NCBI GenBank assembly: GCA_048263775.1
Contig: JBLXDU010000005.1
Location: 269,028 to 333,027, forward strand
DNA: 64,000 nt
Source: UBA1479 sp048263775
GTDB taxonomy: Bacteria; Pseudomonadota; Alphaproteobacteria; Rhodospirillales; Casp-alpha2
Direction: 5' to 3'
Shown here: positions 10,108 to 18,315 of the stretch, in pieces
How the letters are laid out: each line of letters starts with the position of its first letter
Position numbering within the stretch: the first letter of the stretch is position 1
Notes under the pieces: generated by a model
Seen by the model: the letters and a program-made list of their open reading frames with translations, nothing else
What the model was told of the DNA's origin: nothing
Databases searched by the model: none
Program-made: the position numbers and the translations under genes

Positions 10108-10632
10108 TTGCATATTCGCTATGATATTCTGAACACCGCCGACATCGACCTTGGAGAAGGCCAATCGGTTCTGGATTACTGGGACAGGGTGCGGGATCAT
10201 GCCTTCGCGCCGGCTTGGTCACACCAATTCAAACTGACCGAACTTGCCACCCATGTCGTTCCCGGCATGACGGTGGTTGACCGCGTCGATGGCGGACGGA
10301 ACTTCTTCTATCGGTTCTGGGGCACCAACCACATGACCATGAAGGGGTTCGAGATGACCGGGAAGACGGTCGATCAGACCCCCAATAAGGACATTCAGCG
10401 CATCGCCACCCGGCAGATGGAAACCGTCATCCAGCGCCGCCTGCCGACCGTGTTTCTGTACACCATCGATTATCCCAGGCGGCACCGCCCGTCGGAATTC
10501 GTCCTGCGCCTGCCGCTGTCCGACGACGGCGTGACCGTCAACCGCATCGCCACATTCCAGGATCTGACCTCGCCGAGCGCACGGTGGGAACTGGTCCTTG
10601 CCAGCCTGATGCCGGACCGGCCTTGCGGCTGA
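10108..10632 (+). CDS. PAS-domain protein (PAS_5-like)
   Basis: The 174-residue product carries a single PAS domain resembling the PAS_5 family common in Rhodospirillales. YWDRVR in an N-terminal helix is followed by VVDRVDGGRNFFYRFWGTN, which matches the family's DGGxxFxYRxxGT pattern, then a strand-rich second half. No output domain is present. The frame reaches a TTG at 10093, but GGAGAG at 10095-10100 is well placed for the TTG at 10108, which I use; the true start is uncertain. It lies between thyA and folA on the opposite strand and converges on thyA with 12 bases between stops. A role as a small sensor or adaptor is inferred only from the fold. Confidence 0.75.
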   Translation: MHIRYDILNTADIDLGEGQSVLDYWDRVRDHAFAPAWSHQFKLTELATHVVPGMTVVDRVDGGRNFFYRFWGTNHMTMKGFEMTGKTVDQTPNKDIQRIATRQMETVIQRRLPTVFLYTIDYPRRHRPSEFVLRLPLSDDGVTVNRIATFQDLTSPSARWELVLASLMPDRPCG

Positions 10633-10644
10633 ACGCGGCACGGA

Positions 10645-11439
10645 TCAAACGGCGATCGGCGCCTTGATATGCGGGTGCGGATCATATCCCCGCAGTTCGA
10701 AATCATCGAACGTGAACGCAAACAGGTCCGTGACCTCCGGGTTGATCCACATGGTCGGCAGCGGCCGGGGATCACGGGTCAGTTGCTCGTCCGCCTGATC
10801 CAGATGGTTCATGTAAAGATGCGCGTCGCCCAGGGTGTGCACGAAATCGCCCGGCTTCAGGCCCGTGACCTGGGCCACCATCATGGTCAGCAACGCATAG
10901 GATGCGATGTTGAAGGGCACTCCCAGAAAAATATCGCAGGACCGCTGGTAGAGCTGGCAGGAAAGTTTGCCGTCGGCGACATAGAACTGGAACAGGCAGT
11001 GGCACGGCGGCAGCGCCATGTGATCGACCTCGGCCACGTTCCAGGCCGACACGATGTGACGGCGTGAATTAGGATTGTCGCGGATCGATTCCAGGATATT
11101 GGCGATCTGATCGATGGTGCCCCCGTCTGGCGTTGGCCAGGACCGCCATTGATGGCCGTAAACGGGGCCCAACTCACCGTTTTCGTCGGCCCATTCGTCC
11201 CAGATCGAAACCCCGTGGTCCTTCAGATACTTGATGTTGGTATCACCGGCCAGGAACCACAGAAGCTCGTGAATAATGGATTTCAGGTGCAGTTTCTTGG
11301 TGGTCAGGCAAGGAAAGCCCTGCGACAGGTCGAAGCGCATCTGATGGCCGAACACGCTTTGCGTGCCGGTGCCGGTACGGTCGCCGCGCATGATGCCGTC
11401 GGTCCGCACCCGGCGGAGGAGGTCGAGATATTGCTGCAT
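10645..11439 (-). CDS. thyA: Thymidylate synthase
   Basis: ThyA methylates dUMP to dTMP with methylene-tetrahydrofolate. The 264-residue product equals the E. coli length and keeps the dUMP-binding arginine region RGDRTGTGT, the catalytic C146 in PPCHCLFQFYV, and SCQLYQRSCDIFLGVPFN and HLYMNHLDQ. The ATG at 11439 gives the family start MQQYLDLL; the longer frame to 11733 overlaps the divergent dehydrogenase gene and is not real. It is divergent from the Ldh_2 gene with 141 bases between starts. Confidence 0.96.
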   Translation of the reverse strand: MQQYLDLLRRVRTDGIMRGDRTGTGTQSVFGHQMRFDLSQGFPCLTTKKLHLKSIIHELLWFLAGDTNIKYLKDHGVSIWDEWADENGELGPVYGHQWRSWPTPDGGTIDQIANILESIRDNPNSRRHIVSAWNVAEVDHMALPPCHCLFQFYVADGKLSCQLYQRSCDIFLGVPFNIASYALLTMMVAQVTGLKPGDFVHTLGDAHLYMNHLDQADEQLTRDPRPLPTMWINPEVTDLFAFTFDDFELRGYDPHPHIKAPIAV

Positions 11440-11580
11440 GGCCCGAATGGTAATGTTCCCCGAGGTGGAAATGAAGGAGTTCCTGCAAGCCGGGCCTACG
11501 TAGCGATTGACGGCGATGCGCCTCCGCCCCAGGATCGCGGAAATCACGAATCGACCACCAGACGTTCCTTGGGAGCCTCC

Positions 11581-12615
11581 ATGTCCACCACAGAAATCAT
11601 CGCCGAAGCCGAGCTTACGGCGCTTGCCGCCCGCGCCTTTGAAAATGCGGGCCTGTCCGCCGCTAATGCCACCATTACCGCCCGCCATCTGATCCTGATG
11701 GACTTGATGGGCGTGTCGACCCACGGCGTCCACCGCATCGAACAGTATGTTAAACGCATTCAGGCCGGGGTCGTCGATGCCAAGGCCCAGGTCACCGTGG
11801 AGGACCGCGCGCCGTCACTCGCCGTGGTCGACGGCGGCAACGGTCAGGGCCATGTCGCCGCCCAGCGTGCCTTCGACGTCGCCCTGGAAAAGGCCAAGAC
11901 GACGGGTATCAGCTTCGTCGCCGTGCGCCGCTCGGGCCATTTCGGCGGCACCGCCAGCTACGGTTATCTCGCCGCCCAGGCGGGCATGATCCTGATGACC
12001 GGCACGGGCGCATCCCCGGCCATGGCACCTTTCGGCGGGCGCGACCTTAAGGTCGGCAACAACCCCTTCGGCTGTGCCGCCCCGGGGTCGCTGGCAGACC
12101 CGGTGTCGGGCCCCATGCCCTTCATCCTGGACATGGCCCAGAGCGTCGCCGCCCGCGGCAAGATGCGCAAGCTGCGCGACGCGGGCGAACCCATGCCGCT
12201 GGGCTGGGCGCTCGACAAGGACGGCAACCCGACAACAGACCCGGCCGCCGGGCTTGACGGTTTCATCCAATTCATCGGCGGGCACAAGGGCTACGGCATG
12301 GCCCTGATGGTCGACATCCTGTCGGGCCTGCTGTCGGGCGGCGAATACCTGGACCAGACCCGCCAGATGTGGGACGAGGACGGCCCCCAGGGCACGTCTC
12401 ATTTCTTCATCGCATTGGATCCTGCGCGGCTATTGGATGCCGGCGAATATGACCGCCGCATGGCCGACTTTCGCGACCGCATCAAGACGGCGGCGCCGTT
12501 CAACGAAGGCGGCGAAGTTCTGTTGCCGGGCGAGATCGAGATACGCAACCTGACCGACCGCCGCGCCAAGGGCATTCCCGTGCCCGTGGCGACACTGGCC
12601 CACCTGCGGGCCTGA
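11581..12615 (+). CDS. Ldh_2-family malate/lactate/ureidoglycolate-type dehydrogenase
   Basis: The 344-residue product belongs to the NAD(P)-dependent Ldh_2 (MDH2/YlbC/ComC) family, which oxidises 2-hydroxy acids such as malate, L-sulfolactate or ureidoglycolate. Visible family features are DLMGVSTHGVHRI near residue 40, VRRSGHFGGTASYG, KVGNNPFGCAAPG and HKGYGMALMVDILSGLLSG. The substrate cannot be fixed from sequence. GGGAG lies five bases before the ATG at 11581. It is a single transcription unit divergent from thyA. Confidence 0.88.
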   Translation: MSTTEIIAEAELTALAARAFENAGLSAANATITARHLILMDLMGVSTHGVHRIEQYVKRIQAGVVDAKAQVTVEDRAPSLAVVDGGNGQGHVAAQRAFDVALEKAKTTGISFVAVRRSGHFGGTASYGYLAAQAGMILMTGTGASPAMAPFGGRDLKVGNNPFGCAAPGSLADPVSGPMPFILDMAQSVAARGKMRKLRDAGEPMPLGWALDKDGNPTTDPAAGLDGFIQFIGGHKGYGMALMVDILSGLLSGGEYLDQTRQMWDEDGPQGTSHFFIALDPARLLDAGEYDRRMADFRDRIKTAAPFNEGGEVLLPGEIEIRNLTDRRAKGIPVPVATLAHLRA

Positions 12616-12709
12616 TCCAGCCACCAACTCTTTTTTGTCAGCGCTACCATCGGCCCGCCGGCATACGCCTGTGCGCACCTCCGATCACAGGGGACTGAGG
12701 GCATACTTT

Positions 12710-12744
12710 CGTATTGCCCAAAATACGCCTTTTGAAACAAAGGC
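12710..12744 (+). other. Tandem hairpins between dehydrogenase and chemoreceptor genes
   Basis: Two adjacent 6-bp inverted repeats share one base: CGTATT/AATACG (12710-12727) and GCCTTT/AAAGGC (12727-12744), each with a six-base loop. They lie about 95 bases after the dehydrogenase stop. No T run follows, so they are not standard terminators; the second overlaps a candidate -35 element. Confidence 0.3.
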
Positions 12745-12760
12745 ATAGCCCTGATGATAT
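12732..12760 (+). promoter_or_regulatory. Possible promoter for chemoreceptor gene
   Basis: TTGAAA (12732-12737) is followed after 17 bases by TGATAT (12755-12760), within an AT-rich block. The chemoreceptor ATG is about 125 bases further on. The -35 match is good and the -10 match is moderate. Confidence 0.3.
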
Positions 12761-12890
12761 ATAGTATTTTTCGAATGTGTCGAATATTACTGTGGTCGAA
12801 ATTGACCTGAGACGCTCTCCCCCGGACAGCAACGAAATTGAGCAACGGCGCTCACTCCAGGTTCGTCATACCGCAGCGAAGGATACCACT

Positions 12891-14846
12891 ATGCGCATCG
12901 GAACCCGGCTTGGATTTCTGTTCGCCTTGACCAGTCTGTCTCTGGTCACTGCAACGGCCTATATCGGCTACACGACAGCCAACGCGATTATCAGCGATTC
13001 TGTTCACGAACGGCTCGGTACACTCCGCAAAATCATGGACAAATCGCTGAGCGCCGAATTTCGCCGCGCGGAAGCCATGGCACGCCTTATCGCCCTGCAG
13101 ACGGGAGTGAGCGATGCGCTCGCCAAACAAGACCGAGATGCCCTGGCCCGTGAACTGGTGCCAGCCATGAAGGTTCTGAAGCAGGAATACGGCGCCAGGC
13201 AATTTCAATTCCATACTGCACCGGCCACTTCATTCCTACGGGTACACAAGCCGGAAAAATTCGGTGACGACTTGTCCGGTTTTCGCAAGACCGTCGTTAC
13301 TGCCAATAAAACAAAAAAGTCTGTCATGGGCTTGGAAGTCGGTGTCGCCGGTCTCGGCATTCGTGGCGTCGTCCCTGTTTTCGCAGGCGGCGTTCACGCG
13401 GGCAGCGTCGAGTTCGGGCTGAGTTTCGGCAAACCGTTCTTCGATACCTTCAAGGCGGATACAGGTGCCCATGCGGCTCTGTTCATCAAACGAGCGGACG
13501 GTTTCCAAACATTCGCGACGACGTTCGACGATACCGTGAAGTTCGGAACGCCGGATATTGATCGCGCGCTCCGGGCCGACACGATCTTTGAAAATTTCGC
13601 CGTCGACGGCCACAATCATGCGGCCATTATGTCACCCGTCAAAGACTTCAGCGGCGACACCATCGGCGTCTCCGTCATCAGCTTCGACCGTACAGCTTTC
13701 GATGCTAAACAGACGCGCGCGCTCTATCTGTCGCTCGGCATCGGCATCGCCGCGATTTTAATTACCGCATTGGTCCTGTTGATCATCAATAAGTCGGTCG
13801 CGGCCCCCATCCAACGGGTCAGCAGGCTTATGGAAAGATTGCGCACCCGTGATACCGATTTCATCATCGATTTTGCGGCTCGCCCGGACGAAATCGGTGA
13901 GATGGGCAAGGCGCTTGAGGAATTCCGCAGCAACGTCGAGGAAGTGATCCGGCTGGAAGCGGAGCGGCAAGCCCTCGAAGAGGAACAAGAACGTAAACGC
14001 CGCAAGGCGCTGTTGGACGCCGCCGATGAAATGGAAAAATCGGTCGGCACCGCAACAGGCCGTGTCGGGATATCAGCCGACGAGGTCAAAAACGCCTCCG
14101 AAACCATGTCCACCGCATCCACTGAAATGGCGGGCCTCAGCGACACGGTCGCCAATGCTTCCCGCGAAGCCTCTTCCAACGTGGAAACGATCGCCGCTGC
14201 GTCCGAAGAAATGATCGCCTCGATCCGCGAAATTGGCCAGCAGACCGCCAAGGCGCAAAGCATTGCCGATCATGCATCGGAGCAGGCAGAAGGCGCCGGC
14301 CGAACTGTCCAGAACCTCTCGGATCAGGCGGAGCGGATCGGAGCTGTCCTGGGAATGATTCAAGACATCGCAGAACAGACCAACTTGCTGGCCCTGAACG
14401 CAACGATCGAAGCCGCGCGGGCGGGCGAGACCGGAAAAGGCTTCGCCGTCGTTGCCTCGGAGGTCAAGAACCTGGCCAACCAGACCGCCAAGGCAACAGA
14501 GGAAATCGCTGCACAAATCAACGCCATGCAGACCGCATCGGCGGATGCCGTGACCTCTATCGACGGCATCCGGACAATCATCTCCGAAGTCAACACGGCG
14601 ACCACCACGATCGCCAGCGCGATCGAGGAACAGGACGCAGCGACACAGGAAATTTCCCACACCATCACTGCCGTCAGTCAAAACGTTAACGAGGTTGTCG
14701 AGCAGATATCGACGCTCCGTGATACGGCCCAAAATTCGGGCAGCCTCGCCAATGCCTTGTTGCAGAATTCCAGCACCTTGAGCAGTGAGACAGGAAACCT
14801 GTCCGGCAATGTGGAGCGGTTCCTGAGCACCTTGCGCGCCGCATAG
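12891..14846 (+). CDS. Methyl-accepting chemotaxis protein with dCache_3-like sensor
   Basis: The 651-residue chemoreceptor has transmembrane segments at about 7-27 and 277-300. They flank a periplasmic double-Cache domain whose TSFLRVHKPEKFGDDLSGF segment resembles the dCache_3 family. A HAMP domain (about 300-360) and a long methyl-accepting coiled coil follow. The highly conserved signalling tip, with QTNLLALNATIEAARAGE and KGFAVVASEVK, lies near residue 500. AAGGA precedes the ATG at 12891; an upstream in-frame extension lacks family similarity. There is no C-terminal CheB/CheR docking pentapeptide. The ligand is unknown. No che genes lie nearby, so it is an orphan receptor gene in front of ssrA. 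Confidence 0.93.
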   Translation: MRIGTRLGFLFALTSLSLVTATAYIGYTTANAIISDSVHERLGTLRKIMDKSLSAEFRRAEAMARLIALQTGVSDALAKQDRDALARELVPAMKVLKQEYGARQFQFHTAPATSFLRVHKPEKFGDDLSGFRKTVVTANKTKKSVMGLEVGVAGLGIRGVVPVFAGGVHAGSVEFGLSFGKPFFDTFKADTGAHAALFIKRADGFQTFATTFDDTVKFGTPDIDRALRADTIFENFAVDGHNHAAIMSPVKDFSGDTIGVSVISFDRTAFDAKQTRALYLSLGIGIAAILITALVLLIINKSVAAPIQRVSRLMERLRTRDTDFIIDFAARPDEIGEMGKALEEFRSNVEEVIRLEAERQALEEEQERKRRKALLDAADEMEKSVGTATGRVGISADEVKNASETMSTASTEMAGLSDTVANASREASSNVETIAAASEEMIASIREIGQQTAKAQSIADHASEQAEGAGRTVQNLSDQAERIGAVLGMIQDIAEQTNLLALNATIEAARAGETGKGFAVVASEVKNLANQTAKATEEIAAQINAMQTASADAVTSIDGIRTIISEVNTATTTIASAIEEQDAATQEISHTITAVSQNVNEVVEQISTLRDTAQNSGSLANALLQNSSTLSSETGNLSGNVERFLSTLRAA

Positions 14847-14862
14847 GAAAATTCACGCCTCC

Positions 14863-14891
14863 TTGCGGAACCCGCCTGATTGCCCCATATT
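14863..14891 (+). promoter_or_regulatory. Predicted ssrA promoter
   Basis: TTGCGG (14863-14868) is followed after exactly 17 bases by CATATT (14886-14891), just downstream of the chemoreceptor stop and upstream of the tmRNA acceptor piece. Initiation would fall near 14898. The spacing is optimal and both hexamers are close to sigma-70 consensus. Confidence 0.55.
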
Positions 14892-14895
14892 AGCT

Positions 14896-15212
14896 GTGCC
14901 GGCTTGCCGGCTACGGTGCTAAACGCCAAGCGGAATAAGCACAGCGGACCCGGGGGCGGTACCCGGCGCCTCCACCACAAGCTGCGTTCGAGATTTTAAC
15001 GGAATTTCGGCGTGCGCCACGCGGTTTGTGATGGGGGCGAAATAGGATCGACGCGTGTAATAAAGGCTTGGTTTGTGCTCGGCATGGTACCGCCGATATC
15101 GGGCCATTTTGATAAGTGCCAATGATAACACAGAAGCACTTGCTGTCGCGGCCTAACACGCCATAACGACAACGGGGTTCGGGCGGCACCTGGCAACAGA
15201 AGCCGCCCACTT
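14896..15212 (+). ncRNA. ssrA: Two-piece (circularly permuted) tmRNA
   Basis: tmRNA rescues stalled ribosomes and appends a degradation tag. The gene has the alphaproteobacterial permuted order. The acceptor piece comes first and ends in CGCCTCC-ACCA at 14967-14977. A spacer of about 55 bases (14978-15032) is presumably excised, and the coding piece starts GGGGGCGAAATAGGATCGACG at 15033. GGGGGCG (15033-15039) pairs with CGCCTCC (14967-14973) to make a 7-bp acceptor stem with G3-U70, the alanine identity pair. A T-stem CCGGG/CCCGG (14950-14966) is visible. The tag frame at 15118-15156 reads ANDNTEALAVAA then TAA. GGGCGGC/GCCGCCC (15181-15208) forms a 3' hairpin. Outer ends are approximate. Open frames drawn across this interval on either strand are spurious. 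Confidence 0.93.
15118..15156 (+). other. tmRNA tag reading frame (ANDNTEALAVAA)
   Basis: Twelve codons from GCC at 15118 to the TAA at 15154-15156 encode ANDNTEALAVAA. With the tRNA-like alanine the full tag would be AANDNTEALAVAA. It keeps the AANDN start and AVAA end of the Caulobacter tag (AANDNFAEEFAVAA). The start interacts with SspB-alpha and the end with ClpX in that system. Confidence 0.9.
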
Positions 15213-15245
15213 CTCTTCTTCCGACATCCCGAATGATGACTGAAA

Positions 15246-15262
15246 CCCCGTTGAATTCGGGG
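15246..15262 (+). terminator. Possible 3' hairpin of ssrA transcript
   Basis: CCCCG (15246-15250) and CGGGG (15258-15262) form a stem with a seven-base AT-rich loop, about 35 bases past the last tmRNA hairpin. There is no T run. AACCCCGTTG here is also complementary to CAACGGGGTT at 15170-15179, so it may instead fold back on the tmRNA coding piece and define a processing structure. Confidence 0.35.
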
Positions 15263-15312
15263 GAATTGTGCTGGGGCAGGCGGCTCCCGGCACTCCAAGC
15301 CCGCTGCTTCTA

Positions 15313-15882
15313 TTAGTCCAGCATATACATGTCATCTCGCATTTTGCTCAGAAGGGCACGACGCATTTCCATCTGATCGACGATGACGTCGGCGAGATCG
15401 GTCAGATACTGGCGGTCTTCCGGCGAGAAAAACTGCCGGGGATAGGTGTCGAGCAGACACAAGGCCCCCAACACGGCACCTTCACGGGTAATCAGCGGGG
15501 CGCCGACGTAAAATCGCAGACCAAGTTGCCCCACAACGAAGGGGTTGTCCTTGAATCGGGAATCCTTGGCCGCATCCGGCACCATCATGACACCCGTCTC
15601 GTTGATCGTATGCGCGCAGAACGTATCTTCGCGCGGCGCTTCCTTCATATCCACGCCGCTGGCCGCCTTGCACCACATACGATCCGCATCAATCATCGCG
15701 ATGACCGACATGGGGACTCTGAAATGAACGGATGCCAGACGCGCGATTCTGTCAAATTGCACCTCCGGTGCCGTATTGAGAATCGCATGCGAATGCAGAA
15801 CCTGCAGGCGAAAGTCCTCGTTCTCCGGCACAGGGTATGACGTACCCGCTTGTTTTTCCGTCGATATTCGAGCATGTGACAT
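15313..15882 (-). CDS. GAF-domain protein
   Basis: The 189-residue protein consists of one GAF domain with about 30 leading residues. Family-like features are DRIARLASVHFRVPMSVIAMID, the EDTFCAHTIN segment, DSRFKDNPFV, RFYVGAPLI and LGALCLLDTYPRQF. Such stand-alone GAF proteins bind small ligands or sense redox/light in sensory complexes; no catalytic or output domain follows. GAGGAA lies before the ATG at 15882, which is preferred to the longer frame reaching 16017. It is divergent from sspB and converges on ssrA. Role unknown. Confidence 0.82.
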   Translation of the reverse strand: MSHARISTEKQAGTSYPVPENEDFRLQVLHSHAILNTAPEVQFDRIARLASVHFRVPMSVIAMIDADRMWCKAASGVDMKEAPREDTFCAHTINETGVMMVPDAAKDSRFKDNPFVVGQLGLRFYVGAPLITREGAVLGALCLLDTYPRQFFSPEDRQYLTDLADVIVDQMEMRRALLSKMRDDMYMLD

Positions 15883-16082
15883 TTTGAAATTTCCTCTTTT
15901 GCCGGCATGGCTCCCAACCAAGCCGGGCCCCTCAGACAACCTCACCCAAAGGACCGCAATTTCCGTGCCATAGACCTTTGTCCAGGGGTGGTCGGCCTGT
16001 CCGCTCCCGGTTCCCATGCCGCCGCAAATCGGAAGTTCATTTACTCAAGACTCCGGCCCGCCTTCCCTGCTAAAAACGGGGT

Positions 16083-16589
16083 ATGGAAGAAAGCCCACTG
16101 AGATATGACGTCTGGATCGAGGATGCGCTTCGCACCGTGATCCGTAATGCCCTGGCCCACGCTGCGCGCGAAGGCCTGCCCGGCGAACACCACTTTTACA
16201 TCACCTTCCGCATGGAAGACCCCGGCATCGTCGTGCCGCCCTACCTGCACGCCCAGCACCCGGAAGAGATGACCATCGTCATCCAGCACCAGTTCGACAA
16301 TCTGCACGTCGATCAGGACGCGTTCGAAATCACCCTGTTCTTCAAGGGCAAGGGGGAGCGCCTGCGCGTGCCCTTCCGCGCCATCACCGCGTTCTCCGAT
16401 CCGTCCGTCAACTTCGGCCTGCAGTTGAAGATGATCACGACGGACGAAGACGACGAAGAATTGGAAGACGACGGCATCTATGCGGAACAGGAAATTTCCC
16501 TGGATGCCTCTAATTCCGACGCGACCGAGGATGACGGCGACGGCAAGATGGGCGAAGTGATCGCGCTCGACACGTTTCGCAAGAAATAG
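16083..16589 (+). CDS. sspB: SspB-alpha, adaptor delivering ssrA-tagged proteins to ClpXP
   Basis: The 168-residue product matches the alphaproteobacterial SspB group. It has a substrate-binding domain (about 1-115) with IVIQHQFDNL and LRVPFRAITAFSDPSVNFGLQ, then an acidic flexible linker (about 123-155). It ends in a short conserved tail GEVIALDTFRKK that corresponds to the ClpX-docking XB motif. SspB tethers tmRNA-tagged proteins to ClpXP. Its gene lies less than 1 kb from ssrA, whose tag starts AANDN, the segment this adaptor type recognises. It is 69 bases upstream of the class I fumarase on the same strand. Confidence 0.92.
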   Translation: MEESPLRYDVWIEDALRTVIRNALAHAAREGLPGEHHFYITFRMEDPGIVVPPYLHAQHPEEMTIVIQHQFDNLHVDQDAFEITLFFKGKGERLRVPFRAITAFSDPSVNFGLQLKMITTDEDDEELEDDGIYAEQEISLDASNSDATEDDGDGKMGEVIALDTFRKK

Positions 16590-16658
16590 CCCGCCGCGCA
16601 TTCGGGGTCGAACCGACTTCTAAAGACGAAACCTATTCTAGCTTCGAGGACTACGACG

Positions 16659-18284
16659 ATGACCTTTGAACATCACACGATGTTTCCCCTGGGTCCGGAC
16701 CAAACCCCCTACAAGAAAATCATGGACGGCGGCGTCAGCAGCCAGGAAGTGGCCGGTCGTACGGTGCTGACCGTCGAGCCCGAGGCCATCACCGAGCTGA
16801 CCAAGCAAGCCTTTCACGACATTTCCCACCTGCTGCGCCCGGCCCATCTGGCCCAGCTGCGCAAGATCCTCGACGATCCGGAAGCCTCAGACAACGACCG
16901 CTTCGTCGCTCTCGATCTTCTGAAGAACGCCAACATCGCCGCCGGCGGCGTGCTGCCCATGTGCCAGGACACGGGCACGGCCATCGTCATGGGCAAGAAG
17001 GGGCAGAACGTGTTCACCGGCTTCGACGACGAGGCGGCGATCGCCGAAGGCGTCATGAAGACCTTCACGGAGACCAACCTGCGCTATTCCCAGGTCACCC
17101 CCGTCGATATGTTCACCGAGAAAAACACAGGAAACAACCTGCCGGCGCAGATCGACATCTATGCCGAGCCGGGCGATGCCTACAAATTCCAGTTCATCGC
17201 CAAGGGCGGCGGCTCGGCCAACAAGACCTTCCTGTTCCAGGAAACCAAGGCGCTGCTCAATCCCACCAGTCTGATGAACTTCATGGATGAGAAGATCCGC
17301 ACCCTCGGCACCGCCGCCTGCCCGCCCTATCACCTGGCGGTCGTCATCGGCGGCACCTCGGCGGAGCTGACGCTGAAGACCGTCAAGCTGGCCTCGACCA
17401 AGTATCTGGACGAACTGCCCACCCAGGGCGGCGAATTCGGCCAGGCATTCCGCGATCTGGAATGGGAAGAAAAAATCCACGAACTGACCCGCACCATGGG
17501 CATCGGCGCCCAGTTCGGCGGCAAATACTTCTGCCACGACGTGCGCGTCATCCGCCTGCCACGCCATGGCGCCAGCTGCCCCGTCGGCATCGGCGTGTCG
17601 TGCTCCGCCGACCGTCAGGCCAAGGGCAAGATCACCAAGGACGGCGTGTTTTTGGAGGAACTGGAAGCCAATCCCGCCAAGTACCTGCCCGAGGTCACGG
17701 AAGAAGACCTGAAAAGCGAGGTCGTGGCCATCGACCTGAACCGGCCCATGGCCGAGGTCCTGAAAGAGCTTTCCAAGCATCCGGTGAAGACCCGGGTCAT
17801 GCTGTCCGGCTCCCTCATCGTGGCCCGCGACATTGCGCACGCCAAGTTGAAGGAACGCCTGGACGCGGGCGAGGGCCTGCCCCAGTACTTCAAGGATCAT
17901 GGCGTCTATTACGCCGGGCCGGCAAAAACGCCGGAAGGCTATGCCTCGGGCTCGTTCGGGCCGACCACCGCAGGCCGGATGGATTCCTATGTGGAGCAAT
18001 TCCAGGCCGCCGGCGGGTCCATGATCATGCTGGCCAAGGGCAACCGCTCGCAGCAGGTAACCGATGCCTGCCGCAAGTACGGCGGCTTCTACCTGGGGTC
18101 CATCGGCGGGCCGGCGGCGCGCCTGGCTCAGGACTGCATCACCAAGGTCGAGGTCGTCGAATATCCCGAACTGGGTATGGAAGCGATCTGGAAGATCGAG
18201 ATCAAGGACTTCCCCGCCTTCATCGTGGTCGATGACAAGGGCAACGACTTTTTCGCCGAATTCAAGCGTCCGAAGGCGGCCTGA
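16659..18284 (+). CDS. fumA: Class I (iron-sulfur) fumarate hydratase
   Basis: This enzyme interconverts fumarate and malate with a [4Fe-4S] cluster. The 541-residue protein is full length and single chain (alpha and beta parts fused). Expected cluster ligands are C102 (PMCQDTGT), C221 (TAACPPYH) and a cysteine in GASCPVGIGVSC (C307 or C313). The C-terminal part has KDHGVYYAGPAKTPEGYASGS in two adjoining motifs and RSQQVTDAC, typical of FumA/FumB. GAGGA precedes the ATG at 16659. It is followed 31 bases later by fumC, so both enzyme types are likely co-expressed. Whether the symbol fumA or fumB suits is a naming choice. Confidence 0.94.
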   Translation: MTFEHHTMFPLGPDQTPYKKIMDGGVSSQEVAGRTVLTVEPEAITELTKQAFHDISHLLRPAHLAQLRKILDDPEASDNDRFVALDLLKNANIAAGGVLPMCQDTGTAIVMGKKGQNVFTGFDDEAAIAEGVMKTFTETNLRYSQVTPVDMFTEKNTGNNLPAQIDIYAEPGDAYKFQFIAKGGGSANKTFLFQETKALLNPTSLMNFMDEKIRTLGTAACPPYHLAVVIGGTSAELTLKTVKLASTKYLDELPTQGGEFGQAFRDLEWEEKIHELTRTMGIGAQFGGKYFCHDVRVIRLPRHGASCPVGIGVSCSADRQAKGKITKDGVFLEELEANPAKYLPEVTEEDLKSEVVAIDLNRPMAEVLKELSKHPVKTRVMLSGSLIVARDIAHAKLKERLDAGEGLPQYFKDHGVYYAGPAKTPEGYASGSFGPTTAGRMDSYVEQFQAAGGSMIMLAKGNRSQQVTDACRKYGGFYLGSIGGPAARLAQDCITKVEVVEYPELGMEAIWKIEIKDFPAFIVVDDKGNDFFAEFKRPKAA

Positions 18285-18315
18285 GCCGCCCGCACACCAA
18301 GGGAGGCCCGTCGCC

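Noticed and set aside
12777..12890. 38-residue N-terminal extension of the chemoreceptor
   Set aside because: The extension is polar and unrelated to chemoreceptors, and a good Shine-Dalgarno precedes the ATG at 12891.
14911..15298. Several minus-strand reading frames of 60-100 codons
   Set aside because: They lie wholly inside the tmRNA gene and its 3' flank, have no family similarity and no ribosome-binding sites.
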